Source: an uncultured Nocardioidaceae bacterium
GTDB lineage: Bacteria; Actinomycetota; Actinomycetes; Propionibacteriales; Nocardioidaceae
Length of the DNA stretch: 64,000 bases
Assembly (NCBI GenBank): GCA_902805845.1
Contig: CADCUI010000064.1
Location: 1-64,000 of the forward strand
Direction of reading: 5' to 3'
Shown here piece after piece: positions 15,715 through 24,100 of this stretch. The translations under genes were made by a program, and so were the position numbers. A model generated the notes under the pieces. It had not been told where the DNA came from. It searched no databases and worked only from the letters and a program-made list of their open reading frames with translations. Numbering within the stretch: the first letter of the stretch is position 1; the number at the start of each line of letters is the position of its first letter.

Positions 15715-17620
15715 AGCGCACCTCCTCCAGCAGGGCGGTGGCACCCGCTCGCTCCTGCACGCTGAGCAGCGCCATCTTGGCGCCCTCGCCGGCCACGTTG
15801 CCCGCGGAGACGATCCGCAGCACGGGCAGCTTCGGCACCAGGCCGATGCGTACGGCGGCGGCGGGGGACAGGTAGGTGCCAAAGGACCCGGCGAGCAGCA
15901 CCTGCTGGACGTCGTCCTCGGCGAGGCCGAGCTCCTCGAGCAGCAGCGCCCATCCGGTGGAGATCGCCGCCTTGGCGAACTGCAGCTCGCGGACGTCGCG
16001 CTGGGAGAGGTAGACGGTCTCGGACGGGTCGGCGTCAGGAGTCGGCCGGTGCAGGACGAACACCCGCTCCTGACCGATCGTGGTCAGCCGGTCGGCGAGC
16101 CCCGGCGCGAGCTCCGCGGCACGGTCCTCGGGCACGAACCGCCCGGAGGCGTCCAGGAGCCCGACCCTCACCAGCTCGGAGACGGCGTCGACCAGCCCCG
16201 AGCCGCACAGCCCCTGCGGCTCGGCGTCGCCGATCACCTGCAGCTGGACCTCGTCGTCGCCCGGCAGCCGGACCACCTCGATGGCGCCGTCGGCGGCGCG
16301 CATGCCGCAGCGGATCGCGCCGCCCTCGAACGCCGGCCCGGCCGGAGCAGCGGTGGCCAGGATCGTGTCACCGTTGCTGAGGACGATCTCGCAGTTCGTG
16401 CCGACGTCGACGAAGAGCCTGACCCGCTTGTCGCGGTCCATCCCGGTGGCCAGCATGCCGGCGACGATGTCGCCGCCGACGTAGGCGCCGAGCGCGGGAA
16501 GGACGACGGCGCGCGCTCCCGGGTGGAGCGCGAGGCCGAGGTCGGAGGCCCGCAGCGTGGTCGGGAACGTCGCGGTCGACATCACGAAGGGCGCGACCCC
16601 GAGTGGCTCCGGGTCGATGCCGAGCGCGAGCGCGGTCATCGTCGCGTTGCCTGCGAGCGCGACCTCGTAGACCTCGGCGGGGTCGACGCCCGCCTGGTCG
16701 CAGACGTTGCCGACCAGCTCGACCAGCGTCTCCCGGGCCAGCTGGCGCAGCCGGGGCAGCGCCTCGGTGTCCATCATGGTCGCGCTGATACGCGTGATGA
16801 CGTCGGCGCCGAACGGCTGCTGCTTGTTGAGCATCGAGGCAACGGCCAGCGGTGTCCCGGTGGTGACGTCGAGCAGCGTGGCCACCACCGTCGTGGTCCC
16901 CAGGTCGAAGCCGATCGCGAACTGGCGGGCGGTCGTGTCGCCGGGCTCCACGTCGATCAGGACGTCGTCGACGACCACCGCGGTCACCTTGTGGTCGGCC
17001 GCCCGCAGGGCGTGAGGAAGCGACTGCAGGGCGCGCAGGTCGGGGGTGAGCACCAGGTCGTCCATCGCGTCGAGGAGCCGGGTGAGGTCGGGCCGCTGGT
17101 CGGTGAGGCTGGGCGCGTCGAGCTCGACGTACCGCTTGCGCACCGCCGGCCGCAGGATCACCTGCCGGCCGACGCCGACGGTGGCGGCCTTCGGGCGGGT
17201 CGTCAGCGGCGGGACCTCGACGGCCAGGTCGGACGTCGCCTGCGCGAGACAGGCCAGTCGCCAGCCGCTCTGCAGCTGCTCGGGCGTGAAGGCGCGTACG
17301 TCGAGTCGGGAGACCGGCACCGAGCCGTCGACGACCTGCACCTTGCACTTCTTGCAGGTGCCGTGACCGCCGCAGGTGGAGTCGATCGCGATGCCGTTCC
17401 AGCTCGCCGCGTCGAACACCGTGACCCCCGGCGGCACCCGGACCGACCGGTCGGCAGGGGAGAAGCGCAGCTGCACGCGGCCGGTGCCGTCGTGCGGCTG
17501 GCCGTTGCGTCCGGGCGGGTCGATGAGCCCCTCCCGGCGCAGGTGGTCCACCGAGAGACCCGCAGGTCCGGCGTCTGCGTGGTCGGGCACCGCGCCTTCC
17601 GCGGCGGGACCGCTGCTCAC
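15647..17620 (-). CDS. RACo-type corrinoid activation protein (2Fe-2S ferredoxin plus ASKHA ATPase)
   Basis: 657 residues from GTG 17620 (GTGA overlap with the upstream gene). An N-terminal 2Fe-2S domain has Cys83, Cys89, Cys92 and Cys124 (STCGGHGTCKKCKV ... RLACLA). A linker follows, then DUF4445/ASKHA: FAIGFDLGTTTVVATLLD (phosphate 1), LAGNATMTALALG, LFVDVGTNCEIVLSNGD and LLAGSFGTYLSP. RACo proteins use ATP to reduce inactivated Co(II) corrinoid to Co(I), re-entering the methyl-transfer cycle. It would service the corrinoid protein at 18492; the reductant (a ferredoxin or NADH reductase) is not in the window. Confidence 0.9.
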   Translation of the reverse strand: MSSGPAAEGAVPDHADAGPAGLSVDHLRREGLIDPPGRNGQPHDGTGRVQLRFSPADRSVRVPPGVTVFDAASWNGIAIDSTCGGHGTCKKCKVQVVDGSVPVSRLDVRAFTPEQLQSGWRLACLAQATSDLAVEVPPLTTRPKAATVGVGRQVILRPAVRKRYVELDAPSLTDQRPDLTRLLDAMDDLVLTPDLRALQSLPHALRAADHKVTAVVVDDVLIDVEPGDTTARQFAIGFDLGTTTVVATLLDVTTGTPLAVASMLNKQQPFGADVITRISATMMDTEALPRLRQLARETLVELVGNVCDQAGVDPAEVYEVALAGNATMTALALGIDPEPLGVAPFVMSTATFPTTLRASDLGLALHPGARAVVLPALGAYVGGDIVAGMLATGMDRDKRVRLFVDVGTNCEIVLSNGDTILATAAPAGPAFEGGAIRCGMRAADGAIEVVRLPGDDEVQLQVIGDAEPQGLCGSGLVDAVSELVRVGLLDASGRFVPEDRAAELAPGLADRLTTIGQERVFVLHRPTPDADPSETVYLSQRDVRELQFAKAAISTGWALLLEELGLAEDDVQQVLLAGSFGTYLSPAAAVRIGLVPKLPVLRIVSAGNVAGEGAKMALLSVQERAGATALLEEVRYVELSDRQDFNDRFVDLLAFPG

Positions 17621-18491
17621 GCCGATGCGGCGGCCTGCCGCTTGCGGTGAGCTGCGATCCAGCTCCCGCCCCACTCGTCGTGGCCGAGCAGCAGGTCGGC
17701 GGCCTTCACCGCGTCGACGATCTGCGGGCTGCGGGTGTCCATGATCGCGCTGGTGAGCCCGGCGGTCATCGCCATCGGCAGGAACGCCGCACCCAGCGTG
17801 TGCCGGTCGGGCATGCCGAAGGAGACGTTGGAGGCGCCGCAGGTCATGTTCAGACCGTGGACCTCGCGGATCCTGCGCATGGTGTCGAATGCGGTGAGCG
17901 CGGTCGCGGTGTCGGCGCCGATCGGCATGGCGAGCGGGTCGATGACGATGTCGGCCATGGCGATGCCGTACTCCCCGGTCGCGACGTCGACGATGTGCTG
18001 GACGAGCTCCAGCCGCCGGTCGGCCTCCATGGGGATCTCCTCGGAGTCGTTCGGCAGTGCGATCACCGCGGCGTCGTACCGCTTCACCAGCGGGAGGATC
18101 AGCTCCATCCGCTCGTCCTCGGCGGTCACGGAGTTGACCAGGGCGCGCCCCTGGTAGGCCGAGAGGCCGGCCTCGAGCGCCTCGACCACCGAGGAGTCGA
18201 TGCAGATCGGCAGGTCGGTGAGCTCCTGCACCATCGTGATCGCCTTCGCCAGCAGCTCCGGCTCGTCGGTCAGCGGCACACCCATGTTGACGTCCAGGAC
18301 GTCCGCGCCGCCCTCGACCTGGGCCTTGACGTCACGCTCGATCGCGGAGAGGTCGCCGGCCCGCAGCTGCTCCTGGAAGATGCGTCGCCCGGTGGGGTTG
18401 ATCCGCTCACCGATGAGGCAGAAGCGGCGCTGGTGGCCGATCACGACCTGCTTGCTCGCCGACCTCAGCACGGTCTCCGACAGCGGGGCGC

Positions 18492-18495
<4 letters not shown>
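17617..18495 (-). CDS. mtgA: Methyltetrahydrofolate:corrinoid methyltransferase, MtgA-like (pterin-binding TIM barrel)
   Basis: 292 residues from ATG 18495 in an ATGA overlap with the corrinoid gene. Dihydropteroate-synthase-like fold: FCLIGERINPTGRR, GGADVLDVNMGVPLTDEPELL, PICIDSSVVEALEAGL, ALVNSVTAEDERM, DIVIDPLAMPIGAD and MTCGASNVSFGMPDR carry the folate-site Asp/Asn residues of the AcsE/MtgA/MetH-pterin family. It would move the methyl group from methyl-Co(III) corrinoid to tetrahydrofolate. The partner assignment comes from its strict coupling to the corrinoid and RACo genes. Confidence 0.88.
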
Positions 18496-19153
<658 letters not shown>

Positions 19154-19157
<4 letters not shown>

Positions 19158-19957
19158 GCCGCGCCTTCCTTCTGCTTCGTGCCCCGGTCCTTCTGTCGCC
19201 GCAGCAGCAGCGACAGTGCATCGGCCTCGTCGGTGAGCCGCCGGCCGACCTGCTCGACCCGGTCGGCGAGCCGAGCGGTCGGGCCGGAGACACCGAGGGC
19301 GGCGACCACCTCACCGTCGCGGCCGCGCACGGGCACCGCCACCGCGGTGAGCCCCACCTCGAGCTCGTCGACGGTGGCCGCGTAGCCGCGACGGCGTACC
19401 TCCGCCAGGTCGCGCTCGAGCTCGCCGAGGTCGGCGACGCTGCGCTCGGTGGGCCGCTCCAGCGGCGGCTCCGGCATCGCGAGCCGGCCGTGGGCGTAGA
19501 GCACCTTGCCCAGCGAGCTGCAGTGCTCGGGCACCTGCAGCTGCGTCCAGTCGCGGGTCGCCAGCAGGTACGCCGAGTCGACCTGGGCGACGTGGACGAC
19601 GGCCGCACCTCGGGGGACGCCGAGGTGCGCGGTCTCGCCGGTGTGGTCGCGCAGCCGCTCCAGGAACGGGCGCGCGACTCGGGCAGTCTCCTGCCAGGGG
19701 TCGTGCCGGGCGGCGTGGAGCGCGAACAGCGAACCCGCCTCGTAGGACCCGGAGGCGTCGCGCTGCACGAGGTCGGTGCGCTCCAGCGCGGAGAGCAGGC
19801 GGGAGGTGGTCGAGCGGGCCAGCCCCGCGGCGTCGGAGATCTCGGTGAAGGTCAGCGGCTCGTCGGCGCGCACGACGAGCGACACCAGCGTGCAGGCGCG
19901 GTCGACCGCCTGGGTGCCTGTCACGCCCGAGCGGGGCGGGAGGTCGAGCTCCGTCAC
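19154..19957 (-). CDS. IclR-family transcriptional regulator 1, head of the corrinoid operon
   Basis: 267 residues from GTG 19957; GTG 19984 is an alternative and the ATG at 20038 would swallow the promoter palindrome. The winged helix at about 15-75 (LTFTEISDAAGLARSTTSRLLSALERTDLVQRD) is followed by the IclR effector domain (AHLGVPRGAAVVHVAQVDS, CSSLGKVLYA, RRRGYAATVDELEVGLTAVAVPV, ALGVSGPTARL). It probably senses betaine, choline or a catabolite and controls the divergent mttB through the palindrome at 19996, with autoregulation of iclR1-mtgC-mtgA-RACo-DUF1638 (inference). Confidence 0.85.
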
Positions 19958-19995
19958 CAGACCAGTCCTGACTGCCGTATCCACGCGGCCACATC

Positions 19996-20013
19996 GTGGA
20001 ACTTGACTTCCAC
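19996..20013. promoter_or_regulatory. Palindromic operator between iclR1 and mttB
   Basis: GTGGAA (19996-20001), six bases, TTCCAC (20008-20013): an 18-bp perfect-arm palindrome in the divergent promoter region. It overlaps the putative mttB -35 hexamer, so a bound regulator would block or shape mttB transcription. Its sequence differs from the GTTGCG/CGCAAC family, arguing for a second regulator, most simply IclR1. Confidence 0.55.
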
Positions 20014-20029
20014 ATGGTGAGGCTATGAT
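20003..20029 (+). promoter_or_regulatory. mttB promoter candidate
   Basis: TTGACT (20003-20008) and TATGAT (20024-20029) are near-consensus hexamers, but the spacer is only 15 bases, two short of optimal. A suboptimal spacer is compatible with a promoter that needs or is shaped by a bound regulator. Confidence 0.45.
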
Positions 20030-20059
20030 GCGGAGCACACTCGGTCAAGGAGGCCCTCG

Positions 20060-21499
20060 ATGTTCCGCAACTCGATGCCGCGTTACGAGATCCTCTCCGA
20101 GGACGCGATGGCCAAGCTCGACGCGGGCTGGCGTCGCCTGGTGACCGAGATCGGCGTCGAGTTCATGTCGGAGCGTGCGCTCGAGCTGTTCCGGAAGGCG
20201 GGCCAGCGCGTCGAGGAGAACACCGTCTTCCTCGACCCCGACTTCGTCCTCGAGCAGGCGGCCAAGGCCCCTCGCGAGTTCGACGTACAGGCGCGCAACC
20301 CCGCCAACAACATCCACATCGGCGGGGACGCGATGGCGTTCGGCGCCGTGTACGGCCCGCCCTTCGTGCGGGAGGGCGAGGTGCGGCGCGACGCCACCAT
20401 GGACGACTTCCGTCGGTTCACGCAGCTGGCTCAGAGCTTCCCGGTGCTCGACTCGGCCGGCGGCGTGATCTGCGAGCCCAACGACACCCCGCTCGACTCC
20501 CGCCACCTCGACATGACGCTGGCCCTCCAGACGCTGACCGACAAGGTCTACATGGGCAACGTGGTCTCCGGGGTCAACGCCCGCGACACCATCGCGATGG
20601 GGGAGATCCTGTTCGGCGGCCGGGAGGCCATCGAGCAGACGCCGGTGTCGATCTCGCTGGTCAACTGCAACTCGCCGCTGCGGTGGGACGACCGGATGCT
20701 CGACGCGCTGTTCGAGTACGCCGAGGCGAACCAGGCCGTCGTGCTGACGCCGTTCATCCTCATGGGCGCGATGTCGCCGGTGACCATCCCTGCGGCGCTG
20801 GTCCAGCAGATCGCCGAGGCGCTGTCCGGGATCGCGCTCGCCCAGCTCATCCGGCCCGGCTGCCCGGTGATCTTCGGGTCGTTCCTGTCGAACATCGACA
20901 TGCAGTCGGGATCGCCGACGTTCGGCACCCCGGAGTCGGGCATCGGCCTGCTGTGCACGGGGCAGATCGCGCGACGCTTCGGGCTCCCGTTCCGGTCCGG
21001 CGGCGCGCTCACCTCCTCGCAGGTGCCCGACGCGCAGGCCGGCTACGAGGCGCTCATGACCCTGTTGCCCACGTTCCTGGCGGGCGCCAACTGGGTGATG
21101 CACTCGGCCGGCTGGCTGGAGGGCGGGCTCGTGGCCGGCTACGAGAAGTTCGTGGTCGACGTCGAGCTGGTGCAGATGCTGCAGGCGGAGTTCACTCCGT
21201 TGGAGATCGACGAGGGCTCGCTCGCGTTCGACGCTCACCAGGAGGTCGGCCACGGCGGCCACTTCCTCGGCGCCATGCACACCATGGAGCGGTTCCGCAC
21301 CTGCTTCTACCGGCCGATGCTGTCGTCGTCGGAGAACTACGAGCGCTGGATGCGCAACGGCGGGGTCGACGCGGCTGGGCGGGCGAAGAAGATCTACCAG
21401 GCGAAGCTCGAGGCCTACGAGCAGCCGCCGCTCGACGACGCCATCCGGCACGAGCTCGAGGAGTACGTCGTGCGCCGCCGCAAGGAGCTCGGCGACTGA
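20060..21499 (+). CDS. mtgB: MttB-superfamily methyltransferase without pyrrolysine, probable glycine betaine:corrinoid methyltransferase
   Basis: 479 residues, start fixed by AAGGAGG at 20047-20053. The fold signature runs through YEILSEDAMAKLDAGWRRLVTEIGVEF, FGAVYGPPFVREGE, LDSAGGVICEPNDTP, ISLVNCNSPLRWDDRML, VLTPFILMGAMSPVTIPAALVQQIAEALSGIALAQLIRPG, GSGSPTFGTPESG-type and LPFRSGGALTSSQVPDAQAGYE blocks. There is no in-frame amber codon, so it belongs to the non-Pyl group typified by MtgB of Desulfitobacterium, which demethylates glycine betaine. Proline betaine or carnitine cannot be excluded, but flanking betB, betA and DMGDH genes favour betaine. Confidence 0.88.
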   Translation: MFRNSMPRYEILSEDAMAKLDAGWRRLVTEIGVEFMSERALELFRKAGQRVEENTVFLDPDFVLEQAAKAPREFDVQARNPANNIHIGGDAMAFGAVYGPPFVREGEVRRDATMDDFRRFTQLAQSFPVLDSAGGVICEPNDTPLDSRHLDMTLALQTLTDKVYMGNVVSGVNARDTIAMGEILFGGREAIEQTPVSISLVNCNSPLRWDDRMLDALFEYAEANQAVVLTPFILMGAMSPVTIPAALVQQIAEALSGIALAQLIRPGCPVIFGSFLSNIDMQSGSPTFGTPESGIGLLCTGQIARRFGLPFRSGGALTSSQVPDAQAGYEALMTLLPTFLAGANWVMHSAGWLEGGLVAGYEKFVVDVELVQMLQAEFTPLEIDEGSLAFDAHQEVGHGGHFLGAMHTMERFRTCFYRPMLSSSENYERWMRNGGVDAAGRAKKIYQAKLEAYEQPPLDDAIRHELEEYVVRRRKELGD

Positions 21500-21588
21500 C
21501 CGCCGAGTCGGCGCTTGTGCACGCCTGATGACCGCCGAGTCGTCGCTTGTGCACGCCTGATGACCGCCGAGTCGGCGCTTGTGCACGC
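21497..21588 (+). repeat. Three 32-bp tandem repeats after mttB (dispersed repeat family)
   Basis: Units start at 21497, 21529 and 21561, period 32, each TGACCGCCGAGTCGGCGC then TTGTGCACGC (one base differs in the second). The TGA opening the first unit is the mttB stop codon. The same core recurs four times after proX (30081-30197). The GTGCAC centre is self-complementary. Function unknown; a REP-like mobile or termination element is possible. Confidence 0.8.
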
Positions 21589-21643
21589 GTCTCGCCGCCC
21601 CGGCCCACGAGGGCCGGCCATGGGCACCCGTGTGCGCTGACGC

Positions 21644-21676
21644 GTCCTCGCCTTCGGGACGCGGGACCGAGGTCCC
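21644..21676. promoter_or_regulatory. Hairpin and palindrome upstream of iclR2
   Basis: CGCGTCC and GGACGCG pair across a 9-base loop (about 21640-21663), directly followed by GGGACC-GA-GGTCCC (21663-21676). The first could terminate mttB transcription; the second looks like a protein-binding palindrome for iclR2. Neither is proven. Confidence 0.35.
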
Positions 21677-21702
21677 GGCAGCAGAGACGCGCACGCACTA
21701 GC

Positions 21703-21719
21703 GTTGCGCCATGAGCAAC
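21703..21719 (+). promoter_or_regulatory. Operator over the iclR2 start codon
   Basis: GTTGCGCCATGAGCAAC matches the GTTGCGTGATACGCAAC site at 13 of 17 positions, with arms GTTGC/GCAAC. The ATG of iclR2 is at positions 9-11, exactly as in metF site 2. A -10-like TAGCGT (21699-21704) lies 7 bases upstream of the ATG, so the transcript may be leaderless and the site would sit over the transcription start, fitting autorepression. Confidence 0.55.
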
Positions 21720-22526
21720 ACCGCAGAGGCCGTCGCCAGCTCCCGTGCTGTCGACCCGGCCGTCCCCCCGGCTGTGGGCAGCGTGCAGTCGGTCGACCGC
21801 GCCCTCACGATCCTGGGCATCCTCGCCCGGCTCGGACAGGTCGGAGTCACCGAGATCGCCGTCGAGCTCGGCGTCCACAAGAGCACCGCCTTCCGGCTGG
21901 TCAGCACCTTGGAGGCGCACGAGCTGGTCGAGCAGACCGAGGACCGAGGCAAGTACCGCCTGGGGCTCGGCCTCGCCCGGCTCGCCGGCGCCAGCACCGC
22001 CCGGCTCGACGTCGTCCAGGAGGCCCGACCGGTCGTCCGCCGACTGGCGACCGAGTGCGGCGAGACCGTCAACGTCGCGGTCCTGTCGGATCGGGCCGCG
22101 TTGTACGTCGACCAGGCCGCAGGTGGCTCGGCGCTGCCGTCGCACAACTGGGTCGGGCAGCACATCCCGCTGCACGCCACCTCGAACGGCAAGGTGCTGC
22201 TCAGCGGGCTGGAGGCCGACGAGGTCGACCGCCGCGTGGACCACCTCCCGGCGTACACCGAGACCACGATCACCGACCGCCGCCTTCTCCATGAAGGGCT
22301 CGACCGCGTGCGGGAGTGGGGCTATGCGGTGGCCACCGACGAGCTGGAGGTGGGACTGACGGCACTGGCGGCCCCGGTACGGAGCGCGCATGGTGACGTC
22401 GTGGCCTCGTTGAGCATCTCGGGACCCAGCTACCGCCTGCCCGAGCTGCGGCTTCCGGACCTGGTCGCCCTCGTGGTCGAGGCTGCCGACGACGTCTCGC
22501 GCCGTCTTGGATGGGAGCGCCGGTGA
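21711..22526 (+). CDS. IclR-family transcriptional regulator 2
   Basis: 271 residues. Winged helix at about 22-85 (SVDRALTILGILARLGQVGVTEIAVELGVHKSTAFRLVSTLEAHELVEQ), then the IclR effector domain (GETVNVAVLSDRAALYVDQAAGGS, LHATSNGKVLLSGL, VREWGYAVATDELEVGLTALAAPV, SLSISGPSYRL). It sits directly upstream of betB, 91 bases away. The start codon lies inside an operator of the 17-bp family, which makes this protein the best candidate for the factor controlling metF, betB-betA-ABC and DMGDH-etf (inference). Confidence 0.88.
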   Translation: MSNTAEAVASSRAVDPAVPPAVGSVQSVDRALTILGILARLGQVGVTEIAVELGVHKSTAFRLVSTLEAHELVEQTEDRGKYRLGLGLARLAGASTARLDVVQEARPVVRRLATECGETVNVAVLSDRAALYVDQAAGGSALPSHNWVGQHIPLHATSNGKVLLSGLEADEVDRRVDHLPAYTETTITDRRLLHEGLDRVREWGYAVATDELEVGLTALAAPVRSAHGDVVASLSISGPSYRLPELRLPDLVALVVEAADDVSRRLGWERR

Positions 22527-22534
22527 GAACGTCC

Positions 22535-22563
22535 TTGACGGGCCTGCCGAGCTTCAGGATGCT
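22535..22563 (+). promoter_or_regulatory. betB operon promoter candidate
   Basis: TTGACG (22535-22540), 17-base spacer, GATGCT (22558-22563). The -35 is near consensus; the -10 keeps only the key A at position 2 and T at position 6. The operator pair begins at the next base. Confidence 0.45.
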
Positions 22564-22599
22564 GTTGCGTAACGCACAAGCTGTTGCGAGATACGCAAC
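22564..22599 (+). promoter_or_regulatory. Tandem operator pair at betB
   Basis: Site 1, 22564-22580 (GTTGCGTAACGCACAAG), has a perfect left half and a degenerate right half. Site 2, 22583-22599 (GTTGCGAGATACGCAAC), is identical to the DMGDH-gene site at 30283 in 16 of 17 positions. The starts are 19 bp apart. The pair lies between the promoter and the betB ribosome-binding site GCGAGGA. Confidence 0.65.
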
Positions 22600-22617
22600 T
22601 GCGGCGAGGATGCCCTG

Positions 22618-24087
22618 ATGTCCAGCCTGTACATCGCGGGGAAGTGGACCGGTGCCCGCGACGGCGAGCGCCGCGAGATCCGCTGCCCGTCCGACGGGAC
22701 CCTCGTAGCCGAGGTCGACGAGGCCGGGCACGCGGATGCGGTGGCCGCGGTGGCCGCGGCGCGCGAGGCCTTCGACGACGGGGCCTGGCCGGGTGCCTCC
22801 AGCCTGGACCGCGGCCGGCTGCTGCACACCGTCGCTGATCTCCTCGAGCGCGACAAGGCCGAGGTCGCCCGGGCCGAGAGCCTCGACACCGGGAAGCGGC
22901 TCGTCGAGAGCGAGTACGACGTCGACGACGTGGTGGGCGTCTTCCGCCACTACGGCAACATCGCCGCCGAGGACCCTGGCCGGTTGGTCGACACCGGTCG
23001 CCCCGACGTCGTCAGCCGGATCGTGCACGAGCCGATGGGCGTCTGTGCCCTGATCACCCCGTGGAACTACCCGCTGCTGCAGACGTCGTGGAAGGTCGCG
23101 CCCGCACTGGCGGCCGGCAACAGCTTCGTGCTGAAGCCCAGCGAGCTCACCCCGCACACCGCGATCCACCTGATGCGGCTGCTCGAGGAGGCCGGGGTGC
23201 CCGCAGGTGTCGCGAACCTCGTGCTGGGAGCCGGTGCCGCCGTCGGGTCGCCGCTGGTCGAGGACCCGCGCGTCGACATGGTCTCGTTCACCGGAGGCCT
23301 CGCCACCGGCAAGCGCATCATGGCTGCGGCCAGCGAGACGGTGAAGAAGGTCGCGCTCGAGCTGGGTGGGAAGAACCCCAACGTCGTCTTCGCCGACTGC
23401 GACATGGAGGCGGCGCTGGACTTCGCCCTGACCGCGGTCTTCCTGCACTCCGGCCAGGTGTGCTCGGCGGGAGCCCGGCTGGTGGTCGAGGAGTCGATCC
23501 GCGACGACTTCGTCGACGAGGTCGTACGCCGGGCGGAGCGGATCCGGCTCGGTGGACCGTTCGACGAGCAGGCCGAGAGCGGCCCCCTGATCTCCGCCGG
23601 CCACCGCGAGAAGGTCGAGGCCTACGTCGCCGCTGGCCTGGAGGAGGGGGCCCAGCTCAGGTGCGGTGGTCGGCGCCCGGACGACCCGGCGCTGGCGGAC
23701 GGCTTCTACTACCTCCCGACGGTGCTCGACCGCTGTCACACCGGCATGTCGGTGGTCGCCGACGAGTCCTTTGGTCCGGTGCTGACCGTCGAGACCTTCA
23801 GCGGCGAGGACGAGGCGATCGCCACCGCCAACGACAGCATCTACGGCCTCGCGGGCGCGGTGTGGACCGAGAACGCCGGTCGTGCCGAACGCGTCGCGAG
23901 CCGGCTGCGCATGGGCACGGTCTGGATCAACGACTACCACCCCTACGTGCCGCAGGCGGAGTGGGGCGGATACAAGCAGTCCGGGTTCGGCCGGGAGCTC
24001 GGGACGGCGGGGCTCGAGGAGTACCGGGAGACCAAGCACATCTGGCACAACGTGCGGCCGGCGCCCCAGCGCTGGTTCCAGGGCTGA
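22618..24087 (+). CDS. betB: Betaine-aldehyde dehydrogenase
   Basis: 489 residues, ALDH superfamily. Cofactor and catalytic blocks: [50 protein letters not shown], catalytic Glu248 in [16 protein letters not shown], nucleophile Cys282 in [18 protein letters not shown] and the C-terminal [18 protein letters not shown]. The Q-C-S context and the following choline dehydrogenase gene favour betaine aldehyde as substrate: NAD(P)-dependent oxidation to glycine betaine in the cytoplasm. First gene of a likely five-gene operon with betA and the ABC importer. Confidence 0.88.
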   Translation: MSSLYIAGKWTGARDGERREIRCPSDGTLVAEVDEAGHADAVAAVAAAREAFDDGAWPGASSLDRGRLLHTVADLLERDKAEVARAESLDTGKRLVESEYDVDDVVGVFRHYGNIAAEDPGRLVDTGRPDVVSRIVHEPMGVCALITPWNYPLLQTSWKVAPALAAGNSFVLKPSELTPHTAIHLMRLLEEAGVPAGVANLVLGAGAAVGSPLVEDPRVDMVSFTGGLATGKRIMAAASETVKKVALELGGKNPNVVFADCDMEAALDFALTAVFLHSGQVCSAGARLVVEESIRDDFVDEVVRRAERIRLGGPFDEQAESGPLISAGHREKVEAYVAAGLEEGAQLRCGGRRPDDPALADGFYYLPTVLDRCHTGMSVVADESFGPVLTVETFSGEDEAIATANDSIYGLAGAVWTENAGRAERVASRLRMGTVWINDYHPYVPQAEWGGYKQSGFGRELGTAGLEEYRETKHIWHNVRPAPQRWFQG

Positions 24088-24100
24088 ACGGGGGAGCGCG

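Noticed and set aside
15455..17650. 731-codon forward frame opposite RACo and a 924-codon reverse frame at 53879-56653
   Set aside because: Both lie opposite conserved-domain genes and encode low-complexity Gly/Arg/Gln-rich sequence.
20055..20071. Operator of the GTTGCG family at the mttB start (CCGCAAC)
   Set aside because: Only the right half matches and the left half is unrelated.
20060..21499. Pyrrolysine in the MttB homologue
   Set aside because: The frame has no in-frame TAG and is full length for the family; no pylTSBCD genes are seen.
21497..21588. CRISPR array in the 32-bp or 22-bp tandem repeats
   Set aside because: Three or fewer full units, no variable spacers, no cas gene; the unit continues identically between copies.
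21683..21699. A second tandem operator 19-20 bp upstream of the iclR2 site
   Set aside because: Only a right half-site (ACGCAC) is present and the spacing is off by one; not counted.
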